6,458 bases of DNA from an uncultured Ruminococcus sp. (GCA_902783065.1 CACZPV010000116.1:1-6458); one strand, 5' to 3'; counted from the first letter of the stretch, positions 1-5,795 are shown. A program made the numbers and translations. The notes: generated by a model not told the origin, from the sequence alone.

Positions 1-64
1 GAGCCTTTGCCTTCTTTTCGGAAACTTCTCTTCCCTTGCGAACTAACTGGTTAAACGTTGGCAT
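1..64 (-). CDS. rpsL: Ribosomal protein S12, N-terminal 21 codons (runs off left edge)
   Basis: S12 is a 30S subunit protein at the decoding centre, where it affects translational accuracy; known streptomycin-resistance changes lie further into the protein, outside this window. The reverse strand reads MPTFNQLVRKGREVSEKKAKA from an ATG at 64-62, which is the near-invariant S12 N-terminus. A strong Shine-Dalgarno AAGGAGGT lies at 78-71, with 7 bases between AGGAGG and the ATG, so the start is secure. The gene continues past base 1, and rpsG, fusA and tuf usually follow it in the str operon, but none is visible here. The long upstream region carries several promoter candidates, as expected for a highly expressed ribosomal operon. 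Confidence 0.97.
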   Translation of the reverse strand, partial: MPTFNQLVRKGREVSEKKAKA

Positions 65-117
65 TCTTGCACCTCCTTGCATATTCAATAACAATCTATG
101 TTTAACAGGCATAAATG

Positions 118-165
118 ATTATACCCGATAAACAGCACATTATACAAATTCGCTGTAATTTTCAA
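118..165 (-). promoter_or_regulatory. Candidate proximal promoters of rpsL (two TATAAT boxes)
   Basis: On the minus strand there are two perfect TATAAT hexamers, at 144-139 and 123-118. The first is preceded by TTGAAA at 165-160, with a short 15-base spacer. The second has a poor TTGTAT at 147-142 with an 18-base spacer. Starts from these would give leaders of roughly 70 and 45 bases. Spacing is imperfect in both cases, so they are weaker calls than the distal promoter at 266-237. AT-rich DNA yields such boxes by chance, but two perfect ones just upstream of rpsL are suggestive. Confidence 0.4.
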
Positions 166-236
166 CGATTCAAGCTGAGTTTTGTTGTTAATTACGACGA
201 ATCATCATATTGCAGGATACTTACCTACAATTTTAG

Positions 237-266
237 ATTTTAACACAAATCATCTCTGTTTGTCAA
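237..266 (-). promoter_or_regulatory. Distal promoter of rpsL, extended -10 type
   Basis: The minus strand reads a perfect TTGACA (266-261), an 18-base spacer, then TAAAAT (242-237) immediately preceded by TGT, which supplies an extended -10 TGn. Directly upstream of the -35 is a seven-A tract (276-270 in minus sense) that could act as an UP element. Transcription would start near 230 and give a leader of about 165 bases before the rpsL ATG. This is the best sigma-A-type promoter in the window, and its orientation and position fit the str operon. Confidence 0.7.
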
Positions 267-284
267 GCATTTTTTTCATTAATA

Positions 285-323
285 ACCACTTAATAATCAC
301 TTATTTAACCACTGATTATCGCT
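285..323 (-). repeat. Four iterated AGTGRT sites upstream of the rpsL promoter
   Basis: On the plus strand ACCACT (285-290), ATCACT (296-301), ACCACT (308-313) and ATCGCT (318-323) follow one another, with start-to-start distances of 11, 12 and 10 bases. On the minus strand the units read AGTGGT, AGTGAT, AGTGGT and AGCGAT, each followed by a TTA- or TAA-like stretch. Spacing of about one helical turn puts all copies on one face of the DNA, and the array ends about 18 bases upstream of the rpsL -35. It could be a binding array for a regulator of rpsL and/or the divergent transcript. The units do not match the DnaA box. Function is inferred. Confidence 0.45.
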
Positions 324-329
324 GATCAT

Positions 330-361
330 AAAATCAACAAAAAACAAAATCAACAAAAAAC
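330..361. repeat. Perfect tandem repeat, 2 x 16 bp
   Basis: AAAATCAACAAAAAAC occurs at 330-345 and again, identical and abutting, at 346-361. It lies between the rpsL promoter region and the divergent plus-strand promoter. The A-rich plus strand means phased A-tracts, which may bend the DNA. It may be a recent duplication by slippage. Confidence 0.85.
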
Positions 362-382
362 GGCTTTTCTTTAAATATGTTC

Positions 383-411
383 TTGAAATCACGGTTTTAT
401 TATAATATACT
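383..411 (+). promoter_or_regulatory. Candidate promoter divergent from rpsL
   Basis: TTGAAA (383-388) and TATACT (406-411) are separated by 17 bases, each differing from consensus by one base. A start near 418 would transcribe rightward. No gene begins until 811, so the product would be either a ~390-base leader of the membrane-protein mRNA or a separate small RNA. No intrinsic terminator is visible between 418 and 810, which favours the leader. I found no better promoter closer to 811. Confidence 0.5.
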
Positions 412-446
412 TAGAGTATAAATACAAGTTAATCGAACCGACAAAA

Positions 447-474
447 CGGCGAGTTGCCGGAGCTGTGACGCACT
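447..474 (+). repeat. 28-nt GC-rich repeat, copy 1
   Basis: This copy begins CGGCGAGTTGCCGG and ends GTGACGCACT. It matches 656-683 at 26 of 28 positions. It starts with a small hairpin, CGGC-GAGTT-GCCG (447-459), and is followed by a C-rich stretch (475-487). It is clearly richer in G and C than the DNA on either side, which suggests an inserted or dispersed repeat. Confidence 0.8.
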
Positions 475-601
475 CCCCCAGACCCCCTTACTAAAAAAAC
501 TGACCTTTAATTTTTAATAATTCAATTTTATCATGAACCAAGAATAGCAGACGACTTATGAAAATATTTTAGTCAATGCGACATTGGGAATTGAATTGAT
601 A

Positions 602-654
602 GCGGCGGCACGCAAAAAACACCTGCTTCGTCCAAAAGTAAGCGAGCACGCCGC
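602..654 (+). other. Potential folded RNA or DNA segment
   Basis: GCGGCG (602-607) pairs with CGCCGC (649-654). Inside, GCTT (625-628) can pair with AAGC (640-643). The result is a closing GC stem with an inner short stem, directly adjoining the second copy of the 28-nt repeat. Short stems with a long loop make this weak on its own. Confidence 0.3.
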
Positions 655-655
655 C

Positions 656-683
656 CGGCGAGCTGCCGGAGCCGTGACGCACT
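656..683 (+). repeat. 28-nt GC-rich repeat, copy 2
   Basis: This is the second copy of the unit at 447-474, 209 bases downstream in the same orientation, with two T-to-C differences. Here the hairpin is extended by one pair to CCGGC-GAGCT-GCCGG (655-669). Both differences raise GC content. The copy is followed by TTCCCGGG rather than the C-run of copy 1, so similarity ends sharply at the repeat boundary. Confidence 0.8.
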
Positions 684-810
684 TTCCCGGGTGAAAGCTA
701 ATCCCCATGCAGCCTTCTCAGTAGAAATAAGCAAAAAGTATGGACGGAAGTCTTTTATTCATCAAACATGCTTCATAGAGTCAGGTTATTATTAACTGGA
801 GGATACAGCA

Positions 811-2217
811 ATGAAAATAAAACCATTTATTCATCATACAAAAATAAAACTAATTTCTTTTTTTTCTTTTATTCTGATTTATGTGCTGATGGGAATTGTT
901 CTGTCAAATGTCAGTTACCGGTACTATTCAGCTCTGGGAGAACAGATAATTCACGATCCGCAGCTTACAGATACAGACTGTATCAGCCTGTCAAATTTTA
1001 TTCGTGAATATGTAGCAGACTTAAATGAAAACAAAGTTTATTATTCTGATCTGCTTTCAATTTATAAAGAATCCCCTTATGTTGACAAGGTATATGGATT
1101 TGATGTATCCAACGCACTTTGTGACGGAAATGAGATACAGCTTCTGACCGCATATCCGGAAACTTATGATCTTATACGTTCTGATCTTTCGGAAGGCAGA
1201 TGGTTTGATATTTCATCTGATTCAGGAGCAGAAGATTATCCTGCTGCAGTTGTCTGCGGTGCATTTTTCAGCGGTGTTCATCCCGGCGACATTGTTTCCG
1301 TACAGTCCAATTCCCATTTTTCAGATGATTACAGCGGTAAGCCGGTTGATTCCGGTAAAAACAGGGAAATCTCTGTACGTGTTATAGGCAAAATTCAATT
1401 TCCATACATTGCACCGGATTTTTCAAATCGTTTTACCGAAAAAGATGCACACATAAGCGACTCGTTTTATCCGGTTATCTATCTGCTGCATGATCAAAAT
1501 ACAGTTTCAAAGTTAAATGAAAATCAATTTAATCTTTCGCCTCTCGATAATTACATATATGTACATTACACCAAAAATGACGATGCATCACGCGAACACT
1601 TCCGCAGCTATGTACGCTCACTTATGTCAGCTGAATTATTGCTTGGCGAATGTAATCCTATCCAACCAACCTCAGATTTTATTTCTACGGATAATACATC
1701 TGCAATGCCATTTTATTTAGAGTACATTTTTAATTCTGTAAATTTAGCTCTTTTTGTTTTATGCTGGATCATAATTACATCCGGAATGCTCTACAATATC
1801 TCGGTAAATTCCAGAAATCTTGATAATATAAAGAATTCTAATATATCGTTTCCAAAATTAATACTTAACAATATACTGATAACAGCATTTTCCGCTGTAA
1901 CAGCAGCATTAACATTCAGCATACGGGCAATTTCTTTGTGCAACCATAGTGAATCACCCACATCTTCCTCAATCATCTCCGAATTTTTATGTTCTGAATA
2001 CACAATATCAATATTTTGCTATCTGTTATTGTTCTGGATTCTATTAAATCTTACTGCAGCTATTGTTCTGATGATAAAAATAAACAAACTCAAAAAATCC
2101 GTACAAAAAACAAAAAACAGTTTTGAATATCGACCGCCGGAGTATTATGAAAATTATGATGAACGTGATTTTGAAATATCACAGGATCAAATGAAGCAGC
2201 CGCCTCTAAACCCGTAG
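811..2217 (+). CDS. FtsX/MacB-like membrane protein, putative permease without ATPase
   Basis: This is a 468-residue integral membrane protein of the plasma membrane. One hydrophobic helix lies at about residues 13-32, followed by a ~270-residue hydrophilic domain. Three helices come next, at about 306-328, 349-371 and 398-422, and then a ~45-residue polar tail rich in Tyr and acidic residues (438-468). One helix, a large outer domain and three C-terminal helices is the architecture of FtsX/MacB-type ABC permeases. SEGRWF (127-132), a VHPGD turn (156-160) and RVIGKI (190-195) resemble the MacB outer domain, and the polar loop after helix 2 (329-348) sits where the coupling helix normally does. 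The family match is by eye and divergent. No ATP-binding subunit adjoins it. The start has GGAGG (798-802) 8 bases before the ATG. The gene ends at tandem hairpins and faces gatB convergently. Substrate is unknown; a solitary membrane protein that never pairs with an ATPase is also possible. Confidence 0.85.
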   Translation: MKIKPFIHHTKIKLISFFSFILIYVLMGIVLSNVSYRYYSALGEQIIHDPQLTDTDCISLSNFIREYVADLNENKVYYSDLLSIYKESPYVDKVYGFDVSNALCDGNEIQLLTAYPETYDLIRSDLSEGRWFDISSDSGAEDYPAAVVCGAFFSGVHPGDIVSVQSNSHFSDDYSGKPVDSGKNREISVRVIGKIQFPYIAPDFSNRFTEKDAHISDSFYPVIYLLHDQNTVSKLNENQFNLSPLDNYIYVHYTKNDDASREHFRSYVRSLMSAELLLGECNPIQPTSDFISTDNTSAMPFYLEYIFNSVNLALFVLCWIIITSGMLYNISVNSRNLDNIKNSNISFPKLILNNILITAFSAVTAALTFSIRAISLCNHSESPTSSSIISEFLCSEYTISIFCYLLLFWILLNLTAAIVLMIKINKLKKSVQKTKNSFEYRPPEYYENYDERDFEISQDQMKQPPLNP

Positions 2218-2254
2218 TTACCCGATTGATGAGTAATGGAGAATATATAGGAAC

Positions 2255-2285
2255 GGCTGTGGGCATGCGTAGCACACCCACAGCC
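2255..2285 (+). other. GC-rich hairpin after the membrane-protein gene
   Basis: GGCTGTGGG (2255-2263) is perfectly complementary to CCCACAGCC (2277-2285), giving a 9-bp stem. The 13-base loop contains a further TGC/GCA pairing (2266-2268 with 2272-2274). No T-run follows, so it is not a standard terminator. It may protect the 3' end, or assist termination by the next hairpin in either direction. Confidence 0.7.
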
Positions 2286-2300
2286 CCAATAGGATATAAC

Positions 2301-2336
2301 ACCACACCTGCTGCTGCGGCAGGTGTGGTTCTTTTT
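2301..2336 (+). terminator. Rho-independent terminator of the membrane-protein gene
   Basis: ACCACACCTGC (2301-2311) pairs perfectly with GCAGGTGTGGT (2319-2329) over 11 bp with a 7-base loop, followed by TCTTTTT (2330-2336). This is a classical intrinsic terminator for rightward transcription. Read leftward the stem is intact but is not followed by a T-run, so it is a weaker candidate for ending gatCAB. Confidence 0.9.
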
Positions 2337-2337
2337 A

Positions 2338-2369
2338 TTGATCAAACGAGCTTGAAGCCCATTGATCAA
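2338..2369. repeat. Duplicated TTGATCAA palindrome at the gatB stop
   Basis: The 8-bp palindrome TTGATCAA occurs at 2338-2345 and 2362-2369, and the second copy contains the gatB stop codon. The two can pair with each other as an 8-bp stem around a 16-base loop, itself holding GCT-TGA-AGC. On the minus strand this hairpin would form right at the end of the gatB message, but no T-run follows, so its role in termination is uncertain. Confidence 0.4.
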
Positions 2370-3784
2370 GTATTCTTTATCATATCAATTATTTTCTGTT
2401 CAGCAAGAGCTGCGTCTGCCTTACCGCGGCTGTTTTTCATGACAAAACCCACCATCGCTTTGACAGCCTTTTCCTTGCCGCCGAGATAGTCACTGACTGC
2501 CTTCGGATTATTTTCCACTGCCTGTTTGCAAAGGTCAAGGAGCGTATTCTCGTCAAGTCCGCCCATATCGCTTTCATCAATCAGTTCAGAAGCCTTTTTA
2601 CCTGTTTCCAGCATTTTGTCAAGCGTAGATTTGGCAAGATTCATCCTAATTTTGCCGCTGTCCAGCAGTATGATCAGTTCGTTGAGATTCTCGGCAGAAA
2701 CGCTGACATTAAATTCTTCCTTTTCAGATTCGGTTTCCACAGAACGGAAGATCTGACCGATAATAAAGTTAGCGGCAGTTTTCGGATTTTTAGTACCTTC
2801 CGATGCTTTTTCATAGTACTCTGCAATCTTTCTGTACTTTGTCAGAAGCGATGCATCTGCTTCGGGCAGTCCCAATTCATCTATATAGCGATTCTTTTTT
2901 TCCTCCGGAAGTTCAGGAAGTTCCTCTTTTATTTGCTCTACCTTTTCTCTCGGAACATTGATGGTAACCAGATCGGGATCACGGAAATAACGGTAGTCAT
3001 TTGCATCTTCCTTGCCTCTCATGCTGGAAGTAGTATTGGTAACATCATCATAACGCAATGTTTCCTGAACAACTTTTTCTCCGCTTTCAATCAGGTCTAC
3101 CTGTCTGCCGTATTCATATTCCATTGCCTTCGCAATAAAGGTAATGGAATTCATATTTTTAATTTCTGTTCTTGTTCCAAGTTTTTCGCTGCCCTCCGGA
3201 CGAACGGAAATATTAACGTCACAGCGCATGGAGCCTTCCTGCATACGACAATCGGAAACACCGATATAACGCATGATAAGCTGTAGTTTTTCAACATATT
3301 CCTTTGCTTCGTCTACACTCCGGAAATCAGGTTCGGTAACAATTTCAATCAACGGCACTCCGCCTCTGTTATAGTCTACCAATGTATCTCCTCTGCGGTG
3401 AACAAGCTTTCCGGCATCTTCTTCAATGTGGATTCTGAGAATCCTGATTTTTCTGCCGTTAGAAAGCTGAATGTAGCCGTGTTCGCAAAGAGGCTTATCA
3501 TACTGAGATATCTGATATGCCTTCGGCAGATCAGGGTAACAGTAATTTTTTCTGTCCATTTTTGATATTTCAGCAATCTCGCAATTTGTTGCAAGTCCGG
3601 CTCTGATAGCATATTCCACTACCTTTTTATTAAGCTTAGGAAGTGTACCGGGAAGTCCTATGCAAATAGGGCAGCAATGTGTATTAGGCTCTCCGCCGAA
3701 CTCTGTCGTACAGGAGCAGAAAATCTTTGTATTTGTAGCAAGCTCAACATGAGTTTCAAAGCCTGCAACCAGTTCATATTTCAT
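2366..3784 (-). CDS. gatB: Asp-tRNA(Asn)/Glu-tRNA(Gln) amidotransferase subunit B
   Basis: GatB binds the misacylated tRNA and uses ATP to phosphorylate the Glu or Asp side chain, which is then amidated with ammonia channelled from GatA. The 472-residue length is normal for the family. Visible features are the N-terminal cradle motif GFETHVEL (8-15) with Glu10 and His12, and a likely zinc site of Cys23, Cys25, Cys38 and Cys41 (an extra Cys37 is present). DRKNYCYPDLPKAYQISQYD lies at 77-96, acidic Glu121-Glu122 follow, and the GatB signature VDYNRGGVPLIEIV spans 136-149. The C-terminal half ends in the helical YqeY-like tail domain that contacts tRNA (KNPKTAANFIIG at 332-343 onward). An AGGAAG ribosome binding site (3797-3792) lies 7 bases from the ATG. 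It is last in the gatC-gatA-gatB operon, 24 bases after gatA. No typical T-run terminator follows on this strand. Confidence 0.98.
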   Translation of the reverse strand: MKYELVAGFETHVELATNTKIFCSCTTEFGGEPNTHCCPICIGLPGTLPKLNKKVVEYAIRAGLATNCEIAEISKMDRKNYCYPDLPKAYQISQYDKPLCEHGYIQLSNGRKIRILRIHIEEDAGKLVHRRGDTLVDYNRGGVPLIEIVTEPDFRSVDEAKEYVEKLQLIMRYIGVSDCRMQEGSMRCDVNISVRPEGSEKLGTRTEIKNMNSITFIAKAMEYEYGRQVDLIESGEKVVQETLRYDDVTNTTSSMRGKEDANDYRYFRDPDLVTINVPREKVEQIKEELPELPEEKKNRYIDELGLPEADASLLTKYRKIAEYYEKASEGTKNPKTAANFIIGQIFRSVETESEKEEFNVSVSAENLNELIILLDSGKIRMNLAKSTLDKMLETGKKASELIDESDMGGLDENTLLDLCKQAVENNPKAVSDYLGGKEKAVKAMVGFVMKNSRGKADAALAEQKIIDMIKNT

Positions 3785-3808
3785 TGTTTATCTTCCTTTC
3801 CTGTCTGA

Positions 3809-5269
3809 TCAATATTTTACGCCAAATCCGGCAGCCTTATATTTATCTGCCGCATTTTCATACTGCCATGCAGCATTGAGAATCCTGGCTTCCTCAAAGC
3901 TGTTTCCTATCAGCTGCATACCGATCGGTAGACCATCAGAATCAAAACCGCAGGGTACAGAAACCGCCGGAAGTCCACAAATATTAACAGGAACAGTGCA
4001 GATATCCGTCTGATAAGTTTCCACGGGATCACTGACTGCATGACCATTCTCAAATGCTGTCATCGGTACAGTAGGGGCGAGAATAACGTCACAGCTTTCA
4101 AAAACATTTCTGAAATCCTGTACGATTTTTCCTCTCAGATTCTGCGCCTTTTTATAATAAGCATCATAATATCCTGAGCTAAGTACGTATGTACCCAAAA
4201 GGATTCTGCGTTTTACTTCCTCTCCGAAACCTGTGCTTCGGGTCTTTTTCACCATATCGTTAACATCTTTGTAGTCAACCGCCTTATAGCCATAGCGTAT
4301 ACCATCATATCGTCCCAGGTTAGAGGATGCCTCCGCACAAGCGATGATATAGTAAACTGGCAGTGCATATTTCAGTGAAGGCAGGTCAAAGTAAACAATT
4401 TCTGCTCCAAGCGTCTGATACACTTTTATAGCATCCTCGACACTTTTTCTGACATCATCACGAATACCCTCAAAGTACTCTTTTGCAATACCGATTTTCA
4501 TACCCTTGATATCATTTTTAAGACTGTCGCAGACAGGTGCGCCCTTTCGTCCCTGTGATGTAGAATCCATTTTGTCATACTGAGCGATCGCATCGAATAC
4601 GATGGCAGTGTCCTCAACACTTGTAGTAATCGGGCCAATCTGATCAAGACTGGATGCATAAGCTATCAGACCAAATCTTGAAACAGCACCATAAGTCGGT
4701 TTCATTCCTACAATTCCGCAGAAGCTTGCAGGCTGTCTTATAGATCCGCCCGTATCCGAACCAAGACCATAAACGGCAATATTTCCTCCCACTGCAGAAG
4801 CCACACCACAGGAGCTTCCTCCTGCAACATGACCGAGATCATGAGGATTTTTTGCACCTCCAAAATAAGAATTTTCGCAGGAAGATCCCATTGCAAATTC
4901 GTCCATATTTGTTTTACCGAGCAGTATAGCATTCTGCTTTTTCAGGATATCCCATACTGTGGCATCGTAGATAGGTGTATAATCTTCGAGTATTTTAGAA
5001 CAGCAGGTAGTACGGATACCGTTTGTAGAAATATTGTCCTTTAAGGTCATTGGTATTCCTTCAAGCAATCCGATTTCTTTACCTCCGGCAATTTTTTCAT
5101 CCACTTTTCTGGCAGTTTCCACTGCTGTTTCAGGAGTTACAGTCACATACGCATTAAGTGCCTCATTATCCTTATTAATTGCCTCAATATATTTTTCTGT
5201 AAGCTCCATGCAGGAGAACTCCTTGTTCACAAGACCCTTGTGGAGCTGTGCAATTTTACTTTCGTTCAT
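3809..5269 (-). CDS. gatA: Asp-tRNA(Asn)/Glu-tRNA(Gln) amidotransferase subunit A
   Basis: GatA is the amidase-signature glutaminase of the cytoplasmic GatCAB complex; it releases ammonia from glutamine (or asparagine) for use at the GatB site. The Ser-cisSer-Lys triad is visible as Lys77 (in LKDNI), Ser152 (in AGGSSCG) and Ser176 (in GSDTGGSIRQPAS). Asp422 in TDICTVPVN matches the region that holds the glutamine amino group. I start at the ATG at 5269-5267 (486 residues). AAGGCGG at 5284-5278 sits 8 bases before it, whereas the GTG at 5278-5276 overlaps that Shine-Dalgarno and would add MNL only. The gene begins 13 bases after gatC stops and ends 24 bases before gatB. Oddity: Cys154 replaces a residue that is Gly or Ser in the usual amidase signature; the rest of the signature is intact, so activity is probably kept. 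Confidence 0.97.
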   Translation of the reverse strand: MNESKIAQLHKGLVNKEFSCMELTEKYIEAINKDNEALNAYVTVTPETAVETARKVDEKIAGGKEIGLLEGIPMTLKDNISTNGIRTTCCSKILEDYTPIYDATVWDILKKQNAILLGKTNMDEFAMGSSCENSYFGGAKNPHDLGHVAGGSSCGVASAVGGNIAVYGLGSDTGGSIRQPASFCGIVGMKPTYGAVSRFGLIAYASSLDQIGPITTSVEDTAIVFDAIAQYDKMDSTSQGRKGAPVCDSLKNDIKGMKIGIAKEYFEGIRDDVRKSVEDAIKVYQTLGAEIVYFDLPSLKYALPVYYIIACAEASSNLGRYDGIRYGYKAVDYKDVNDMVKKTRSTGFGEEVKRRILLGTYVLSSGYYDAYYKKAQNLRGKIVQDFRNVFESCDVILAPTVPMTAFENGHAVSDPVETYQTDICTVPVNICGLPAVSVPCGFDSDGLPIGMQLIGNSFEEARILNAAWQYENAADKYKAAGFGVKY

Positions 5270-5284
5270 CAGGTTCACCGCCTT
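5270..5284 (-). promoter_or_regulatory. Ribosome binding site fixing the gatA start
   Basis: AAGGCGG (5284-5278) shares its first two bases with the gatC TAA stop and is one mismatch away from AAGGAGG. Eight bases separate it from the ATG at 5269. The alternative GTG at 5278-5276 begins at the last base of this site and has no Shine-Dalgarno of its own at a usable distance. The overlap with the gatC stop suggests that gatC and gatA translation are coupled. Confidence 0.75.
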
Positions 5285-5564
5285 ATTTCATTATATTCTT
5301 TACCATAAAACAACCGTCATCGCTGTCCTTGGCATTTTTAAGAATCTGTTCTCTTTCCATTGAAGGAACAACCTCGTCCTCCCGCAGTACATTAGAAAGG
5401 TTATTGATATTATCGAAATCGCTTTCAATATCTGCCGCCTTATTTATAGTATAGGCGAAGGAAATTATTTCTCCCATATCCTCTGTCAGCTTATCTATCT
5501 CATCTTCTCCGACAGAAAGTTTGGAAAGAATTGCAATTTTCATAATTTCATCTTTAGTTACCAT
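5283..5564 (-). CDS. gatC: Asp-tRNA(Asn)/Glu-tRNA(Gln) amidotransferase subunit C
   Basis: GatC is the small non-catalytic subunit that wraps around the GatA-GatB interface and stabilises the complex. At 93 residues it has the usual family length. The N-terminal two-helix region (DEIMKIAILSKLSVGEDEID, 5-24) gives the typical IAxLSKL pattern. The C-terminal part carries NVLREDEV (58-65) followed by REQILKNAKDSDDGCFMV (71-88), the family's LReDev...Nap..dg.f.V pattern. The last residues KNIMK differ from the more usual VPkv ending. The start is clear: AGGAGG (5577-5572) with 7 bases to the ATG. It is first in the operon, with a promoter candidate about 35 bases upstream and a repeat-rich spacer before that. 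Confidence 0.97.
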   Translation of the reverse strand: MVTKDEIMKIAILSKLSVGEDEIDKLTEDMGEIISFAYTINKAADIESDFDNINNLSNVLREDEVVPSMEREQILKNAKDSDDGCFMVKNIMK

Positions 5565-5598
5565 ATCTCTTCCTCCTTATATTGATATTTTTTAGTCG

Positions 5599-5627
5599 AT
5601 TGTAAAAGCCTGAAATTCCTTTATCCA
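5599..5627 (-). promoter_or_regulatory. Candidate promoter of gatCAB
   Basis: The minus strand has TGGATA (5627-5622, four of six matches to TTGACA), a 17-base spacer and TACAAT (5604-5599, five of six matches to TATAAT). Transcription would start near 5592 and leave a short leader holding the gatC ribosome binding site. The -10 lies in a TTTTACAAT motif that recurs elsewhere in this spacer, which lowers its value as an independent signal. Confidence 0.4.
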
Positions 5628-5648
5628 TGCGGTTTTTGATATCATGTG

Positions 5649-5668
5649 TTTTACAATTCTTCTCCGCT
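5649..5668 (+). repeat. Direct repeat copy 1 (TTTTACAATT...CTCCGCT)
   Basis: TTTTACAATTCTTCTCCGCT at this position matches 5828-5846 except for one extra C. The TTTTACAAT core also occurs at 5767-5775 and, inverted, at 5599-5607, so the spacer holds four copies of the 9-mer in about 240 bases. Confidence 0.6.
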
Positions 5669-5710
5669 GTAATCCGTAATTTTCGTAGCTTTTGCGTTGA
5701 AAAAAAACAC

Positions 5711-5795
5711 TTTTTGACTTTCGGGAGCGGAGTTTGTGCCGCCGCAGGCGGCACAAACCCCCACCTTTTTACAATCTGATTTTAAAAGTCAAAAA
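5711..5795. repeat. Nested inverted repeat around a GC-rich palindrome
   Basis: The outer arms TTTTTGACTTT (5711-5721) and AAAGTCAAAAA (5785-5795) are perfect 11-bp complements. Between them GTTTGTGCCGCC (5732-5743) and GGCGGCACAAAC (5747-5758) form a perfect 12-bp stem with a 3-base GCA loop. On the minus strand the outer arm is followed after GTG by eight Ts (5707-5700). The whole could therefore serve as a terminator for the upstream acidic-tail gene, or be a small REP- or MITE-like palindromic element. On the plus strand the inner palindrome is followed by CCCCCACCTTTTT. Confidence 0.75.

Larger units (their letters stand above)
412..810 (+). other. Gene-free leader or spacer before the membrane-protein gene
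   Basis: No reading frame here has a ribosome binding site. The longest ATG-started frame near the end (740-778, 12 codons) has no Shine-Dalgarno and is dismissed. The region is AT-rich with two GC-rich islands, each containing one copy of a 28-nt repeat (447-474 and 656-683), and a segment able to fold at 602-654. If transcribed from the promoter at 383-411 it would form a long structured 5' leader. I do not recognise a known riboswitch or T-box (no typical specifier or antiterminator motifs seen). Confidence 0.5.

Noticed and set aside
151..159. CGCTGTAAT shared between the rpsL leader and the gatC spacer (5665-5673)
   Set aside because: A nine-base match between two AT-rich spacers is within chance expectation, and flanking similarity is weak.
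281..323. The ACCACT/ATCACT units as DnaA boxes or a replication origin
   Set aside because: They do not match TTATCCACA, and there is no dnaA/dnaN context.
447..683. The two 28-nt repeats as a CRISPR array
   Set aside because: Only two copies 209 bases apart, no repeated spacer-length units and no cas gene in the window.
740..778. 12-codon ATG frame before the membrane-protein gene as a leader peptide
   Set aside because: No Shine-Dalgarno upstream and no attenuator-like alternative hairpins follow it.
768..1007. 79-codon plus-strand frame overlapping the start of the membrane-protein gene
   Set aside because: It lacks a good ribosome binding site, its product is low-complexity with no family look, and it overlaps a well-supported gene with a clear Shine-Dalgarno.
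2226..2489. Plus-strand frame across the terminator and the gatB end
   Set aside because: It runs through two hairpins and is antisense to gatB; it is a shadow of gatB codon bias.
2933..3286. 117-codon plus-strand frame inside gatB
   Set aside because: Antisense to a conserved gene, with no ribosome binding site and no recognisable domain.
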